A DNA stretch of 19,242 nt, taken from the NCBI GenBank assembly GCA_036500065.1, contig DASYCT010000082.1:1-19242 (forward strand). The letters are read 5' to 3'. The notes under the pieces are model-generated. The model had not been told where the DNA came from. It saw only the letters and a program-made list of their open reading frames with translations, and did no database searches. The stretch's first letter is position 1. Each line of letters starts with the position of its first letter. The translations under genes and the position numbers were made by a program. This document shows positions 1 through 7,955 of this stretch, piece by piece. The DNA comes from JACMLD01 sp036500065 (GTDB lineage Bacteria; Bacteroidota; Bacteroidia; Chitinophagales; Chitinophagaceae).

Positions 1-825
1 TTCAAATTCAGGGAAGTCATCGCAAGACATTTACCGCCGGGCGCTGTATTGCCACCCGTGCCGGTGAAGAAAAAAGCGATAGCCATTAATGACATAAAGC
101 TGACCGGTTTCGGCGGCTTGTTTACCAACCTGCCTGCGCCCGTTTTATCCGCTACTCCCTTATGTTTTGAAGACTTGAACCAGGCCTATGGCCTTGTATT
201 GTACAGGACCACGCTTTCATCGCTGAAGCAGGGTTACCTGAAGATAACAGCGCTCCGCGATTTTGCCGTCGTGTATATCAACGGCAAACAAACGGGTACG
301 CTCGACCGGAGACTGGAACAGGATTCCCTTCTTTTAAACGACATCCCCGAACATGCCATGCTGGATATACTCGTCGAGAACAACGGGCGCATCAACTATG
401 GCCCTTACCTGACCGACAACCGGCAGGGCATCACGCAAAAGGTAACGCTCGGCGGGGAGGAACTGCATCAATGGAAAATGTATGGGCTCCCGTTTGCCAA
501 CCTGCAAGGCATCCGCTTCGATGAAAACAAGCCGGGGATACATACCGTGCAACCGGGTTGTTACAAAGGCGCTTTCACGCTCGATGAACCGGGCGATACC
601 TGGCTTGATATGCGGGGATTTGGCAAAGGCTTTGTTTTCCTGAACGGCCATAACCTGGGCCGCTACTGGCAGATAGGCCCGCAGCAAACGCTGTATGTGC
701 CCGCCGTCTGGTTAAAAAAAGGCGTCAACGAAGTAGTCGTGTTCGACCTGCTGAAGCATGGCCATACTTTATTAACTTCATTGTCCGGCCCGGTACTCAA
801 TCAACTGGCTGCCGCAAACCAATAG
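1..825 (+). CDS. GH35 beta-galactosidase, C-terminal part (5' end outside window)
   Basis: The frame is open from base 1 without a stop, so this is the 3' part of a longer gene; a TTG at 49 is only an internal leucine codon. The visible ~274 residues match the C-terminal beta-sandwich (jelly-roll) domains of GH35 beta-galactosidases: a segment with VYINGKQTGTLDR, then ILVENNGRINYGPYL, and finally WLDMRGFGKGFVFLNGHNLGRYW with the closing LYVPAVWLKKGVNEVVVFDL. These are the conserved landmarks of the family's tail. The catalytic TIM barrel with the two glutamates lies upstream and cannot be inspected. Family role: hydrolysis of terminal beta-galactosides, normally in the periplasm or on the surface. 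The next gene starts one base after the stop codon, so it is the first visible member of an operon with the fucosidase and GH3 genes. Family assignment is firm; substrate is not determinable here. Confidence 0.9.
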   Translation, partial: FKFREVIARHLPPGAVLPPVPVKKKAIAINDIKLTGFGGLFTNLPAPVLSATPLCFEDLNQAYGLVLYRTTLSSLKQGYLKITALRDFAVVYINGKQTGTLDRRLEQDSLLLNDIPEHAMLDILVENNGRINYGPYLTDNRQGITQKVTLGGEELHQWKMYGLPFANLQGIRFDENKPGIHTVQPGCYKGAFTLDEPGDTWLDMRGFGKGFVFLNGHNLGRYWQIGPQQTLYVPAVWLKKGVNEVVVFDLLKHGHTLLTSLSGPVLNQLAAANQ

Positions 826-826
826 C

Positions 827-2947
827 ATGATGCGTATAGTACTTGTTATTTTGTTATTTGTAACCGGTACTGCCTTTAGCCAGGCCCCGCCTGCGCCTTA
901 CGGCGTACTGCCCACGAAAGCGCAACTCCACTGGCATGAGATGGGAATGTATTGTATCATTCATTTCGGCGTAGACACCTATACCGATAAGGAATGGGGC
1001 TATGGCGACGAAGACCCCGCTATCTTTAACCCGGCTCATTTCGATGCCGCGCAGATAGTCGGCGCGGCCAAAGCGGGCGGATTTAAAGGCGTGGTCATTG
1101 TTGCCAAACATCATGATGGCCTTTGTCTCTGGCCTACCCACACCACGGAGCACAATATCCGCAAAAGCCCCTGGCGCAATGGCAAAGGGGATATGATCCG
1201 GGAATACCGCGCGGCCTGCGATAAACTGGGAGTGGAACTGGGTTTGTATTGCTCGCCATGGGACAGGAACAACCCGCAGTATGGCACGCCGGAGTACGTA
1301 AAAATATACCGCGAACAATTAAAAGAACTATACACCCAATACGGGCCGTTGTTTATTTCATGGCACGACGGGGCCAACGGCGGCGATGGTTATTACGGGG
1401 GTGCGAGAGAGGCGCGGAAAATAGACCGCACTTCTTATTATGGATGGGACAGCACCTGGGCGCTGATTCGCGCATGGCAGCCCTCAGCCGTCATATTTGG
1501 CGATATAGGGCCCGACATACGCTGGGTGGGTAATGAAGAAGGCCATGCCGGGGAAACCTGCTGGGCTACTTACACCCCCCATGCCCCGGATGAAGGCAAA
1601 AAGCCTTCCAATGGTTACAGCAAATACTGGGAAGCTACCGAAGGCACCCGCAATGGCAATTACTGGATGCCGGCCGAATGCGATGTGCCGCTAAGACCCG
1701 GTTTCTTTTACCATCATTCGCAGGATGGACAGGTCAAATCGCCGTATACCCTGCTTGATCTTTATTATAAAAGCGTGGGCAGGGGCTGTGATATGGATTT
1801 AGGGTTGTGCCCCAACAAGGAAGGCCTGATCAGCAGCGGGGATGTAACCTCATTGCAACAATTCGGCAGCCTGCTAAAGCAGATATTTGCCGTCAACCTC
1901 GCCCGGGGAGCTGTCCTCACGGCCAGCAACGTGCGCGGGAAGAACAAGGCGAAATACGGCCCTGCTTTTTTACTGGACAATGATCGCTACAGCTATTGGG
2001 CCACCGACGACAGTGTGCTGACCCCTCAACTGACGATTGATTTGAGAAAGAGGCAAACCTTTAACGTGATCAGGTTGCGGGAGAATATCAAACTGGGACA
2101 ACGCATCAGCTCCTTTGCAGTGGATGCGCTGGAACAGGGGCAATGGAAGGAAATAGCTGCCGCCACCAGCATCGGCGCCAATCGCCTGTTGCGCCTGCCG
2201 CAAAACGTTAGCACCAATAAAGTGCGTCTCCGCATTACCGGTTCCGGGGCATGTATCGCCTTAAGCGATATCGGCCTGTTCCGGGAACCTTCCCACCTGA
2301 CCACCCCGCTTATCACCCGCAATATAGAAGGCGTTGTGACGATAGCAACCACCGCCCCGGTAGCCGGCATACATTATACATTGAATGGCGCAACCCCCAC
2401 GCTGCAATCCCCTGTCTACTCCAAAGCGTTTCCATTGGAAGCAGGCGGAACAGTAAAAGCGCGTAGTTTTGAAAGCGCGGGACAGGGCAGTGAGACCAGC
2501 ATGCGGCAGTTTGGCATAGCAAGATACGGCTGGAAAATATCGGGCTTTCCATTGCGCGCGAAACAGGATCAACTGGAAAAGGCTATTGATGAAAACGACG
2601 AAACGGTGCTGGATATGGAGGGTGATACACTGACGCCCCCCGTATACCCGCTGGAACTGCTGATCGATATGGGTAAGGAGAAGGCGATAAAGGCGTTCAC
2701 GTATCTTCCCCGGCAGGATCATAAGACAGCAGGTATGGTGGACCGCTATGTGTATTCCGTCAGCAAAGACGGGCAGGAATGGGAGCAGGTAGCCACCGGT
2801 GAGTTTGCGAATATAAAATCCAGTCCCGTGGAACAGGTGACCGCGCTCGCACATGTAGCGCATGCCCGTTATTTTAAATTTTCGGCCCTGCATGTCATCA
2901 GTGGTCATGGTATATCGGTGGCCGAGCTGGGTGTGCGGGCTGAATAA
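827..2947 (+). CDS. GH29 alpha-L-fucosidase with discoidin-like and chitobiase-like tail domains
   Basis: A 706-residue secreted enzyme. Residues 1-19 form a signal peptide (cleavage near FSQ/A). The GH29 barrel spans about 25-350: AKHHDGLCLW at 93-102, the probable nucleophile Asp181 in ISWHDGANG, and GNEEG at 235-239, where Glu237 is a candidate acid/base by analogy with the subfamily containing alpha-1,3/1,4-fucosidases. The DVPLRPGFFYH motif (286-296) is also typical of that group. After the barrel comes an F5/8-type C (discoidin, CBM32-like) domain at about 355-487, a short chitobiase C-terminal-like beta domain (about 495-565, YTLNGATPT) and a second discoidin-like domain to the C-terminus. 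The start is ATG 827, directly followed by a second ATG; it sits one base behind the GH35 stop, implying translational coupling. Expected role: removal of terminal fucose from side chains before or after galactose trimming by the neighbour. Linkage specificity is inference. Confidence 0.93.
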   Translation: MMRIVLVILLFVTGTAFSQAPPAPYGVLPTKAQLHWHEMGMYCIIHFGVDTYTDKEWGYGDEDPAIFNPAHFDAAQIVGAAKAGGFKGVVIVAKHHDGLCLWPTHTTEHNIRKSPWRNGKGDMIREYRAACDKLGVELGLYCSPWDRNNPQYGTPEYVKIYREQLKELYTQYGPLFISWHDGANGGDGYYGGAREARKIDRTSYYGWDSTWALIRAWQPSAVIFGDIGPDIRWVGNEEGHAGETCWATYTPHAPDEGKKPSNGYSKYWEATEGTRNGNYWMPAECDVPLRPGFFYHHSQDGQVKSPYTLLDLYYKSVGRGCDMDLGLCPNKEGLISSGDVTSLQQFGSLLKQIFAVNLARGAVLTASNVRGKNKAKYGPAFLLDNDRYSYWATDDSVLTPQLTIDLRKRQTFNVIRLRENIKLGQRISSFAVDALEQGQWKEIAAATSIGANRLLRLPQNVSTNKVRLRITGSGACIALSDIGLFREPSHLTTPLITRNIEGVVTIATTAPVAGIHYTLNGATPTLQSPVYSKAFPLEAGGTVKARSFESAGQGSETSMRQFGIARYGWKISGFPLRAKQDQLEKAIDENDETVLDMEGDTLTPPVYPLELLIDMGKEKAIKAFTYLPRQDHKTAGMVDRYVYSVSKDGQEWEQVATGEFANIKSSPVEQVTALAHVAHARYFKFSALHVISGHGISVAELGVRAE

Positions 2948-2960
2948 TCAAGCAATAAAG

Positions 2961-5138
2961 ATGAATAAATTGTCCCGGTATTATTATGTTCGGTATTGTG
3001 CCGTAGCGGTCATCGCCTTATTTATCCTTCCCCCGCTCCGGGCGCAGAACGCAACAGCGCCTTTCCGCAATGAGCAGCTTCCCATAGCAACACGGGTGAA
3101 CGACCTCATCGGCCGTTTGACCCTTGAAGAAAAGATTTCCTTACTGGGCTATAACAGCAAGGCGGTGCCTCGTCTCGGCATCCCTGCCTACAACTGGTGG
3201 AACGAAGGATTGCACGGCGTGGCGCGCGCGGGCCTGGCGACGGTCTTCCCGCAGGCCATCGGCATGGCGGCCAGTTTCAATGACAGCCTGCTCCGCGAAG
3301 AAGCCGATGTGATTTCAACGGAAGCCCGTGCAAAGTTCAACCTGTCCACTGCACTGGACCATCACCTGCAATACATGGGGCTTACCTTCTGGTCGCCCAA
3401 TATCAATATCTTCCGTGATCCGCGCTGGGGCAGGGGACAGGAGACATACGGAGAAGATCCTTTTCTTACGGGTCGCATGGGCACCGCTTTTATAAAAGGA
3501 CTACAGGGTACTGATCCCCGTTATTTAAAGGCAGCTGCCTGCGCCAAGCATTTTGCGGTGCACAGCGGACCGGAAGCGGGAAGACACTCGTTTAATGCCA
3601 TCGTGGATGAAAAGGATCTGCGGGAAACCTATTTATATGCGTTTAAAAAACTCGTGGATGCCGGTGTGGAATCCGTGATGTGCGCGTATAACCGGGTGAA
3701 TGGTTCGCCCTGCTGCACCAGCGATGCGCTGCTCAAAAACATCCTGCGCCGTGAATGGAATTTCAAGGGGCATATCGTTACCGACTGTGGCGCACTGGAC
3801 GATATCTGGCAGTACCATAAGGTGATGAAGGACCGCGTGGAAGTAGCCGCCGCGGCACTGGAAGCGGGGATTGACCTCGACTGCTCAGACCTCCTGCAAA
3901 CCGATCTTATTAAAGCCTACCAGCAAAAGCTGGTCACTGATGAAGAGATAGATTCTTCCCTGGCCGCCCTGCTGCGTACCCAGTTCAAACTCGGCTTTTA
4001 TGATGACAAACAACATATACCATTTAGCAAGCTGGGAGCAGAAAGCGTCCACACGGCCGATCATGTTGCATTAGCACGCCGGGCGGCACAGCAAAGCATG
4101 GTCCTGTTGAAAAATGATAAGGGCCTATTACCCTTGGATCGCACGAAGTACGGCTCCATCATGGTGCTCGGGCCCAATGCCGGCGCCATGGACCCGCTGG
4201 TGGCGAATTATCATGGCATGTCCGGCAATATGGTCAGCTTTGCGGAAGGCATCACCGAAGCGGCGGGGCCGGCCATCGCGGTCCAGTACGACCAGGGCAG
4301 TGATTATACCGATACCACGCATTTTGGCGGTATATGGGCTGCCGGTGAAAGCGACATCACAATAGCCGTTATTGGTCTTACGCCCGTGCTGGAAGGGGAG
4401 GCGGGGGACGCTTTCCTGGCAGCCAATGGCGGTGACCGGCTTAGCCTGGGCATCCCTGCGGCGCATATAAAGTTATTAAAGGCATTGCGTAAGAAACATA
4501 AACCCGTGGTCGTGGTGGTCACTGCCGGCAGCGACATCGATATTGCCGCCATCGAGCCCTATGCCGATGCCATCTTACTGGCCTGGTATCCCGGCGAGCA
4601 GGGAGGCAATGCGCTGGCCGATATTCTTTTTGGAAAGGTATCACCCGCCGGCCGCCTGCCGGTGACTTTTTACCAATCGCTGGACGATCTTCCTTCCTAT
4701 ACCAGCTACGAGACAAAGGGCCGCACCTACCGTTATTTTAAAGGCAAGCCGCAATTCCCCTTTGGTTTTGGACTAAGCTATACCGGCTTTGCGTATTCGT
4801 GGAAACAACAACCGCCTGCAACGGCCTCGTTAAAAGATACGCTTCGCTTTTCCGCCACGATCAAAAATACCGGGGCGATGGATGGCGACGAAGTTGCACA
4901 GGTATACATACAATATCCCTCGGGAGAGCGGATGCCCGTCAAGGAACTAAAAGAATTCAAACGGCTGGAAGTAAAGAAAGGAGCGGATCGGGTGTTTTCC
5001 TTTACTATCCCCCTGACCGAATTGCAGAAATGGGATTTACCCACCGGCCACTGGAAGCTATATCCCGGAGAATACAAACTACTTATCGGCGCCAGCTCGG
5101 AAGACACACGCCTCGAAGCGACCGTTCGCGTAAAATAG
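2961..5138 (+). CDS. GH3 beta-glucosidase/beta-xylosidase, secreted
   Basis: A 725-residue protein. I chose ATG 2961 over an in-frame upstream start at 2862 because it gives a good signal peptide (hydrophobic core about 13-25, cleavage after LRA at 28) and does not overlap the fucosidase; the gap is 13 bases. The N-terminal GH3 barrel shows YNWWNEGLHGV (77-87), RDPRWGRGQETYGEDP (152-167), KH at 196-197, and the nucleophile Asp275 in HIVTDCGALDD. The alpha/beta sandwich follows (LGPNAG, GLTPVLEGEAGD), then WYPGEQGG with GRLPVTFY, and a fibronectin III-like domain closes the protein (FPFGFGLSYT onward). The NWWNE-LHGV signature is shared with the clade holding plant and bacterial beta-xylosidases as well as some beta-glucosidases, so the sugar cleaved is uncertain. 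It is the last gene of the GH35-GH29-GH3 operon. All family landmarks are intact. Confidence 0.93.
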   Translation: MNKLSRYYYVRYCAVAVIALFILPPLRAQNATAPFRNEQLPIATRVNDLIGRLTLEEKISLLGYNSKAVPRLGIPAYNWWNEGLHGVARAGLATVFPQAIGMAASFNDSLLREEADVISTEARAKFNLSTALDHHLQYMGLTFWSPNINIFRDPRWGRGQETYGEDPFLTGRMGTAFIKGLQGTDPRYLKAAACAKHFAVHSGPEAGRHSFNAIVDEKDLRETYLYAFKKLVDAGVESVMCAYNRVNGSPCCTSDALLKNILRREWNFKGHIVTDCGALDDIWQYHKVMKDRVEVAAAALEAGIDLDCSDLLQTDLIKAYQQKLVTDEEIDSSLAALLRTQFKLGFYDDKQHIPFSKLGAESVHTADHVALARRAAQQSMVLLKNDKGLLPLDRTKYGSIMVLGPNAGAMDPLVANYHGMSGNMVSFAEGITEAAGPAIAVQYDQGSDYTDTTHFGGIWAAGESDITIAVIGLTPVLEGEAGDAFLAANGGDRLSLGIPAAHIKLLKALRKKHKPVVVVVTAGSDIDIAAIEPYADAILLAWYPGEQGGNALADILFGKVSPAGRLPVTFYQSLDDLPSYTSYETKGRTYRYFKGKPQFPFGFGLSYTGFAYSWKQQPPATASLKDTLRFSATIKNTGAMDGDEVAQVYIQYPSGERMPVKELKEFKRLEVKKGADRVFSFTIPLTELQKWDLPTGHWKLYPGEYKLLIGASSEDTRLEATVRVK

Positions 5139-5158
5139 CAGGGGCATAACCCCTGCTA
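5136..5158 (+). terminator. Perfect 9-bp hairpin overlapping the GH3 stop codon
   Basis: Bases 5136-5144 and 5150-5158 are exact reverse complements around a 5-base loop, and the first three bases are the TAG stop of the GH3 gene. There is no T-run behind it, so it is not a classical intrinsic terminator by itself. It may act as a 3' stabilising structure on the glycosidase mRNA or work together with the larger hairpin 22 bases downstream. Confidence 0.5.
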
Positions 5159-5180
5159 CAATTTACAGCTCATAAAAAGC

Positions 5181-5217
5181 GAAAGGACCTATAAAGATAA
5201 ACTCTATAGGTCCTTTC
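5181..5217. terminator. Perfect 13-bp hairpin between convergent genes, probable bidirectional terminator
   Basis: Bases 5181-5193 (gaaaggacctata) pair perfectly with 5205-5217 around an 11-base loop. It lies in the 133-base gap between the GH3 gene on the plus strand and the TPR gene on the minus strand, the expected place for a shared terminator. The stem is A-rich at the left foot and T-rich at the right foot, which gives both strands a modest U-tract within the stem itself. Activity is inferred from structure and position. Confidence 0.7.
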
Positions 5218-5271
5218 ATATATCACCTTGCACCAAATCCGAACCTTGACGTTAGTTTCTTTCGGGTAGGT

Positions 5272-6909
5272 CTATTTTGCCGCCTGGGAGATACTGTTTT
5301 TGCTTTTGGCCAGGGTTTTCTTCAATATCTCAACATATCTTTTGGCATCATTGTTTTCAGGGTCCATTTGCAGGAGCTTATCGAAATTATCAATGGCTCC
5401 TTCGTAATCTTTTTCTGTATTTGCCTTGTAAGCGGCAATATATCCGTAGGCTTCCACCAGGTGTTTTTTGCTGATTTTGCTGGTCGTATCTTTTGCATAC
5501 AGGTCAATCAATCCTTTATAATGGAGGATGGCAAGGCCTTTTTCCATCGAGGTGTCGATGGCCGCACTGCTTCTTGCCGCCCAGTAATAACCAAACTCTT
5601 CGGTTGGATATTTCTGCTCGTACAGGGTGAATAAACTGTCCGCCATCGGGTAGTCTTTTGCAAGATAATCCGCCAGCCCCCAGTTGAACAGGTCTACATT
5701 GGACGCATTGATTTTGGCGGCATAATACATGCCGAGCCAGGTGGCTTCGTTTTTATAATCCTTTATCTTTTTATACAGGTTACTGATCTTTTTAAAATAA
5801 ATCATTTTTTTAGCATCCTCTTTTTCCATCATCGAAGCCCGGGCGTAATAAGCGGCGGCCGAATCTTCTTTCCCGGTCATCGACGCATACAATTCTCCCA
5901 TTGTTTCAAAGTCTTTGGCGAGGAAGCCGGAATCATTCTGGGACGAGAGATAAGTATTCATATATCCTGTCGCCTTTTCGGGATTTCCCAATTCCTTGTA
6001 GCAATAGGCCAGCAGCTTGTACAGGCGAGGCTCTGCATGGGTGCCTTCTTTTTCCATCAACTCGTCGGCGCTTTTCACAGCGGCATCATACTTGCCGGTT
6101 GCGTACAACATATCTGTGACGAGGTAATCGTTTTTGACGTCGTAGTCCGAAGCGTCAATGTACTTCTTCAGATAATCCTTCGCCATGTTCACGTCCTTGA
6201 AATAATAATGATAATACAGCTCGTACAAGGCAGGAGCGTACAATGAATCATCGTTTACCGCACGGCTGAAGGCCGGGACGTATAATTCAGGATTGTTTTG
6301 AGAGGTGTATATTTTGCCGATCTTATATTCCGCCCGGGCATATTTGCCGTTCTTCTCCAATGCCTGCATATAGGCTTTATAAGCATTCCCGCCGTCGGCC
6401 AGTTTCCGGTAAGCATCACCCAGCAGCACGTACAGCTCGGGGTTGTTTTTATCCTTTTTGAGGGCTTTACCCAGGAGGTCTATGGCGTAAGTCGCATCAC
6501 CTTCTTTTACGTCGATGTTGGCGCTTGCTATTTCCTGCAGCACGGCGGGGTCTTTCATCTTTGAATCCTTCAGGGCCAGGTCGAAATAGTACTTTGCACT
6601 GTCCGCATTGTTTTGCTTTAGCAGGAGATGTCCATAGACGCTGCGAAGCAGGGGCTGCTCCATTATCCCTGCCGGCGCTTTCGCCAGCGTGTCCTTCAGT
6701 TCTTTGTCTTTGTTTTTTTCGAGGTACACCTGCGCCAGCAGGTACCATGCGCCGGCATTGGCGGGCTCAGTTTTCAAAAGACTGTGCAGCGATGTTTCCG
6801 CGCTGTTATATCTTTCGTGGTACATCAATTGCCTTATATCGGTCCCAGGCTCTGCAAACAAGGAGCCTGAAATCAAAAATGCAGTTAGCAGCACTGTTAC
6901 GTGTTTCAT
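5272..6909 (-). CDS. Secreted tetratricopeptide-repeat protein
   Basis: A 545-residue protein with a signal peptide (1-19, LISGSLFA then EPG), so it should act in the periplasm. The rest, about 25-535, is a run of TPR-like helix pairs, for example NAGAWYLLAQVYLEKNKDKEL (51 onward), NPELYVLLGDAYRKL (156-170), ARAEYKIGKIYTSQN (191-205) and, at the end, YEGAIDNFDKLLQMDPENNDAKRY, the most canonical repeat. No catalytic domain is seen. TPR solenoids are protein-protein interaction scaffolds; the partner here is unknown. The start is 49 bases behind the stop of the Usp gene on the same strand, with no visible terminator or promoter between, so the two probably share the usp1 promoter and its upstream repeat array. 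Identity as a TPR protein is firm; function is not assigned. Confidence 0.9.
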   Translation of the reverse strand: MKHVTVLLTAFLISGSLFAEPGTDIRQLMYHERYNSAETSLHSLLKTEPANAGAWYLLAQVYLEKNKDKELKDTLAKAPAGIMEQPLLRSVYGHLLLKQNNADSAKYYFDLALKDSKMKDPAVLQEIASANIDVKEGDATYAIDLLGKALKKDKNNPELYVLLGDAYRKLADGGNAYKAYMQALEKNGKYARAEYKIGKIYTSQNNPELYVPAFSRAVNDDSLYAPALYELYYHYYFKDVNMAKDYLKKYIDASDYDVKNDYLVTDMLYATGKYDAAVKSADELMEKEGTHAEPRLYKLLAYCYKELGNPEKATGYMNTYLSSQNDSGFLAKDFETMGELYASMTGKEDSAAAYYARASMMEKEDAKKMIYFKKISNLYKKIKDYKNEATWLGMYYAAKINASNVDLFNWGLADYLAKDYPMADSLFTLYEQKYPTEEFGYYWAARSSAAIDTSMEKGLAILHYKGLIDLYAKDTTSKISKKHLVEAYGYIAAYKANTEKDYEGAIDNFDKLLQMDPENNDAKRYVEILKKTLAKSKNSISQAAK

Positions 6910-6958
6910 TGAGATCGTTTCTTTTATCTTTTTTATTAAATTATTTATTTCAGCCAGG

Positions 6959-7798
6959 TTAAGGTTCCACCGCCAGTATTTCCAGCTTGGAATCGGCTTT
7001 CACTATATCCGTCAGCTGTTTGTTTTGGATAAGGGAAACCCGGGTTTCCGTGTCGGGAGTGACCAGTATCATATCCGCCCTGATTACTTCCGCAAACCGT
7101 AAAGCCGCTTTTGCGAGATTGTTACCCGGTATCACTTTGTGCTCTATCGGGCAGTTAAGACCGGATTTTAATAAGCGATAGGTATCGATAAAGGCATAAT
7201 AGGCATTGGAATCGTTCCGGCCGGGTTCTTCCGTCAGCGTGACCAGGTAGACCCTGGCACGGTATTTCAGAGTCAGCTTTTGCAGTAGTTCTATTTTCCT
7301 TTTTGGAACAAACCCGCTTATGGGAAAAACAATCGTTTTGATTTTATTATGAAGCGAACCGGCTTTTAGGGTCAGCACGGGACAGCCCGTTTGTTTTGCC
7401 ATTTTAGCCGGGAACACCGTATTTAAAAAGCTAAACCAGTTATGATAGTTATGCTTGCCGATGATGATCAGTTGGGGGTTGGTGATTTTGGCCAGTTGAA
7501 CGATATGGTTGTGTATGTTCTTCCCGTTGAGCAGGTGTATTTCAACCTGCAGATCGGGGCGTGTTTCCCGGATAGCATTCCGCCAGCTTTCCAGTTTTAC
7601 GGATGCTGTTTCCCTTTCCAGGCCGCCCGGCGAAGCAGAAGCAGGATGGTTGCCGGCACGGGTGGCATGGCTCATGACATGCAGGAGGTGGATGACCGCT
7701 TCTCTTTCTTCGATAAGCTCCATTGCTTTTTTTACTGCTATTTCGGTGTTAATCGTAAAATCAACAGGCAGCAATATGTGTTGAAACAGTATATTCAT
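6959..7798 (-). CDS. Universal stress protein, two-domain (here called usp1)
   Basis: A 279-residue cytoplasmic protein with two Usp-type alpha/beta domains. Domain 1 (about 3-147) opens with the typical FQHILLPVDFT strand-loop and ends with LIIIGKHN and CPVLTL; domain 2 (about 152-279) starts with KTIVFPISGF and ends with DMILVTPDTETRVSL...LEILAVEP. The canonical nucleotide-binding signature (G-x2-G-x9-G-S/T) is not recognisable in either half, so ATP binding is doubtful. The tandem-Usp layout is common in Bacteroidota. It is transcribed away from the response-regulator gene at 7956; the 157-base gap holds a four-copy 11-bp repeat array and a candidate -7 element. It probably heads an operon with the TPR gene. 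Its first domain resembles the single-domain Usp protein at 10174, sharing a FSFLN/LSFMN segment in the same position, which suggests they are paralogues. Confidence 0.88.
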   Translation of the reverse strand: MNILFQHILLPVDFTINTEIAVKKAMELIEEREAVIHLLHVMSHATRAGNHPASASPGGLERETASVKLESWRNAIRETRPDLQVEIHLLNGKNIHNHIVQLAKITNPQLIIIGKHNYHNWFSFLNTVFPAKMAKQTGCPVLTLKAGSLHNKIKTIVFPISGFVPKRKIELLQKLTLKYRARVYLVTLTEEPGRNDSNAYYAFIDTYRLLKSGLNCPIEHKVIPGNNLAKAALRFAEVIRADMILVTPDTETRVSLIQNKQLTDIVKADSKLEILAVEP

Positions 7799-7829
7799 GG
7801 TAACGGAACCAGGGTTTCTTTTTAGTATT

Positions 7830-7837
7830 TCAATGTA
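7830..7837 (-). promoter_or_regulatory. Candidate -7 element of usp1 (TACATTGA)
   Basis: On the minus strand this octamer is an imperfect match to TAnnTTTG. It would be unremarkable alone, but its TA begins exactly 11 bases after the nearest CTAA of the repeat array, the same spacing seen at usp2 and at the OmpA-type gene. It predicts a leader of about 25 bases before ATG 7798. Confidence 0.5.
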
Positions 7838-7846
7838 AGACGACAG

Positions 7847-7887
7847 GATTAGCTGACAATTAGAAGGAGATTAGAATTTCATTAGAG
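7847..7887. promoter_or_regulatory. Repeat array A: four TTAG (CTAA) motifs at exact 11-bp period, putative response-regulator operator
   Basis: TTAG begins at 7849, 7860, 7871 and 7882 on the plus strand; each is preceded by A, giving four perfect ATTAG copies. Read on the minus strand, toward usp1, each is CTAAT and three of the four are preceded by T (TCTAAT). Eleven-base direct repeats are how PhoB/OmpR-family winged-helix regulators bind, with one subunit per helical turn, and such a regulator is encoded 69 bases downstream. The array sits between divergent usp1 and the regulator gene, so it could control both, including autoregulation. The repetition is seen directly; the binding protein is inference. 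Confidence 0.8.
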
Positions 7888-7904
7888 TCCTGCCGGAGCC
7901 AGCA

Positions 7905-7932
7905 TTGGCAGAAGAATATATGCTGTAATTTG
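7905..7932 (+). promoter_or_regulatory. Candidate promoter of the response-regulator/kinase operon
   Basis: TTG at 7905-7907 and TAATTTG at 7926-7932 are separated by 18 bases. This resembles the Bacteroidota -33/-7 pair, although the -7 element is one base short of TAnnTTTG. The start codon at 7956 would follow a leader of roughly 18 bases. Array A ends 20 bases upstream of the TTG. Confidence 0.4.
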
Positions 7933-7955
7933 CAGTCGAAGGAAAAATAACATTC

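Noticed and set aside
49..51. TTG as start of a complete GH35-like gene
   Set aside because: The frame is open to base 1 and the family's catalytic barrel is missing, so the gene begins before the window.
2862..2960. Upstream in-frame extension of the GH3 gene from 2862
   Set aside because: It overlaps the fucosidase by 86 bases and places the signal peptide internally; ATG 2961 gives a regular secreted enzyme.
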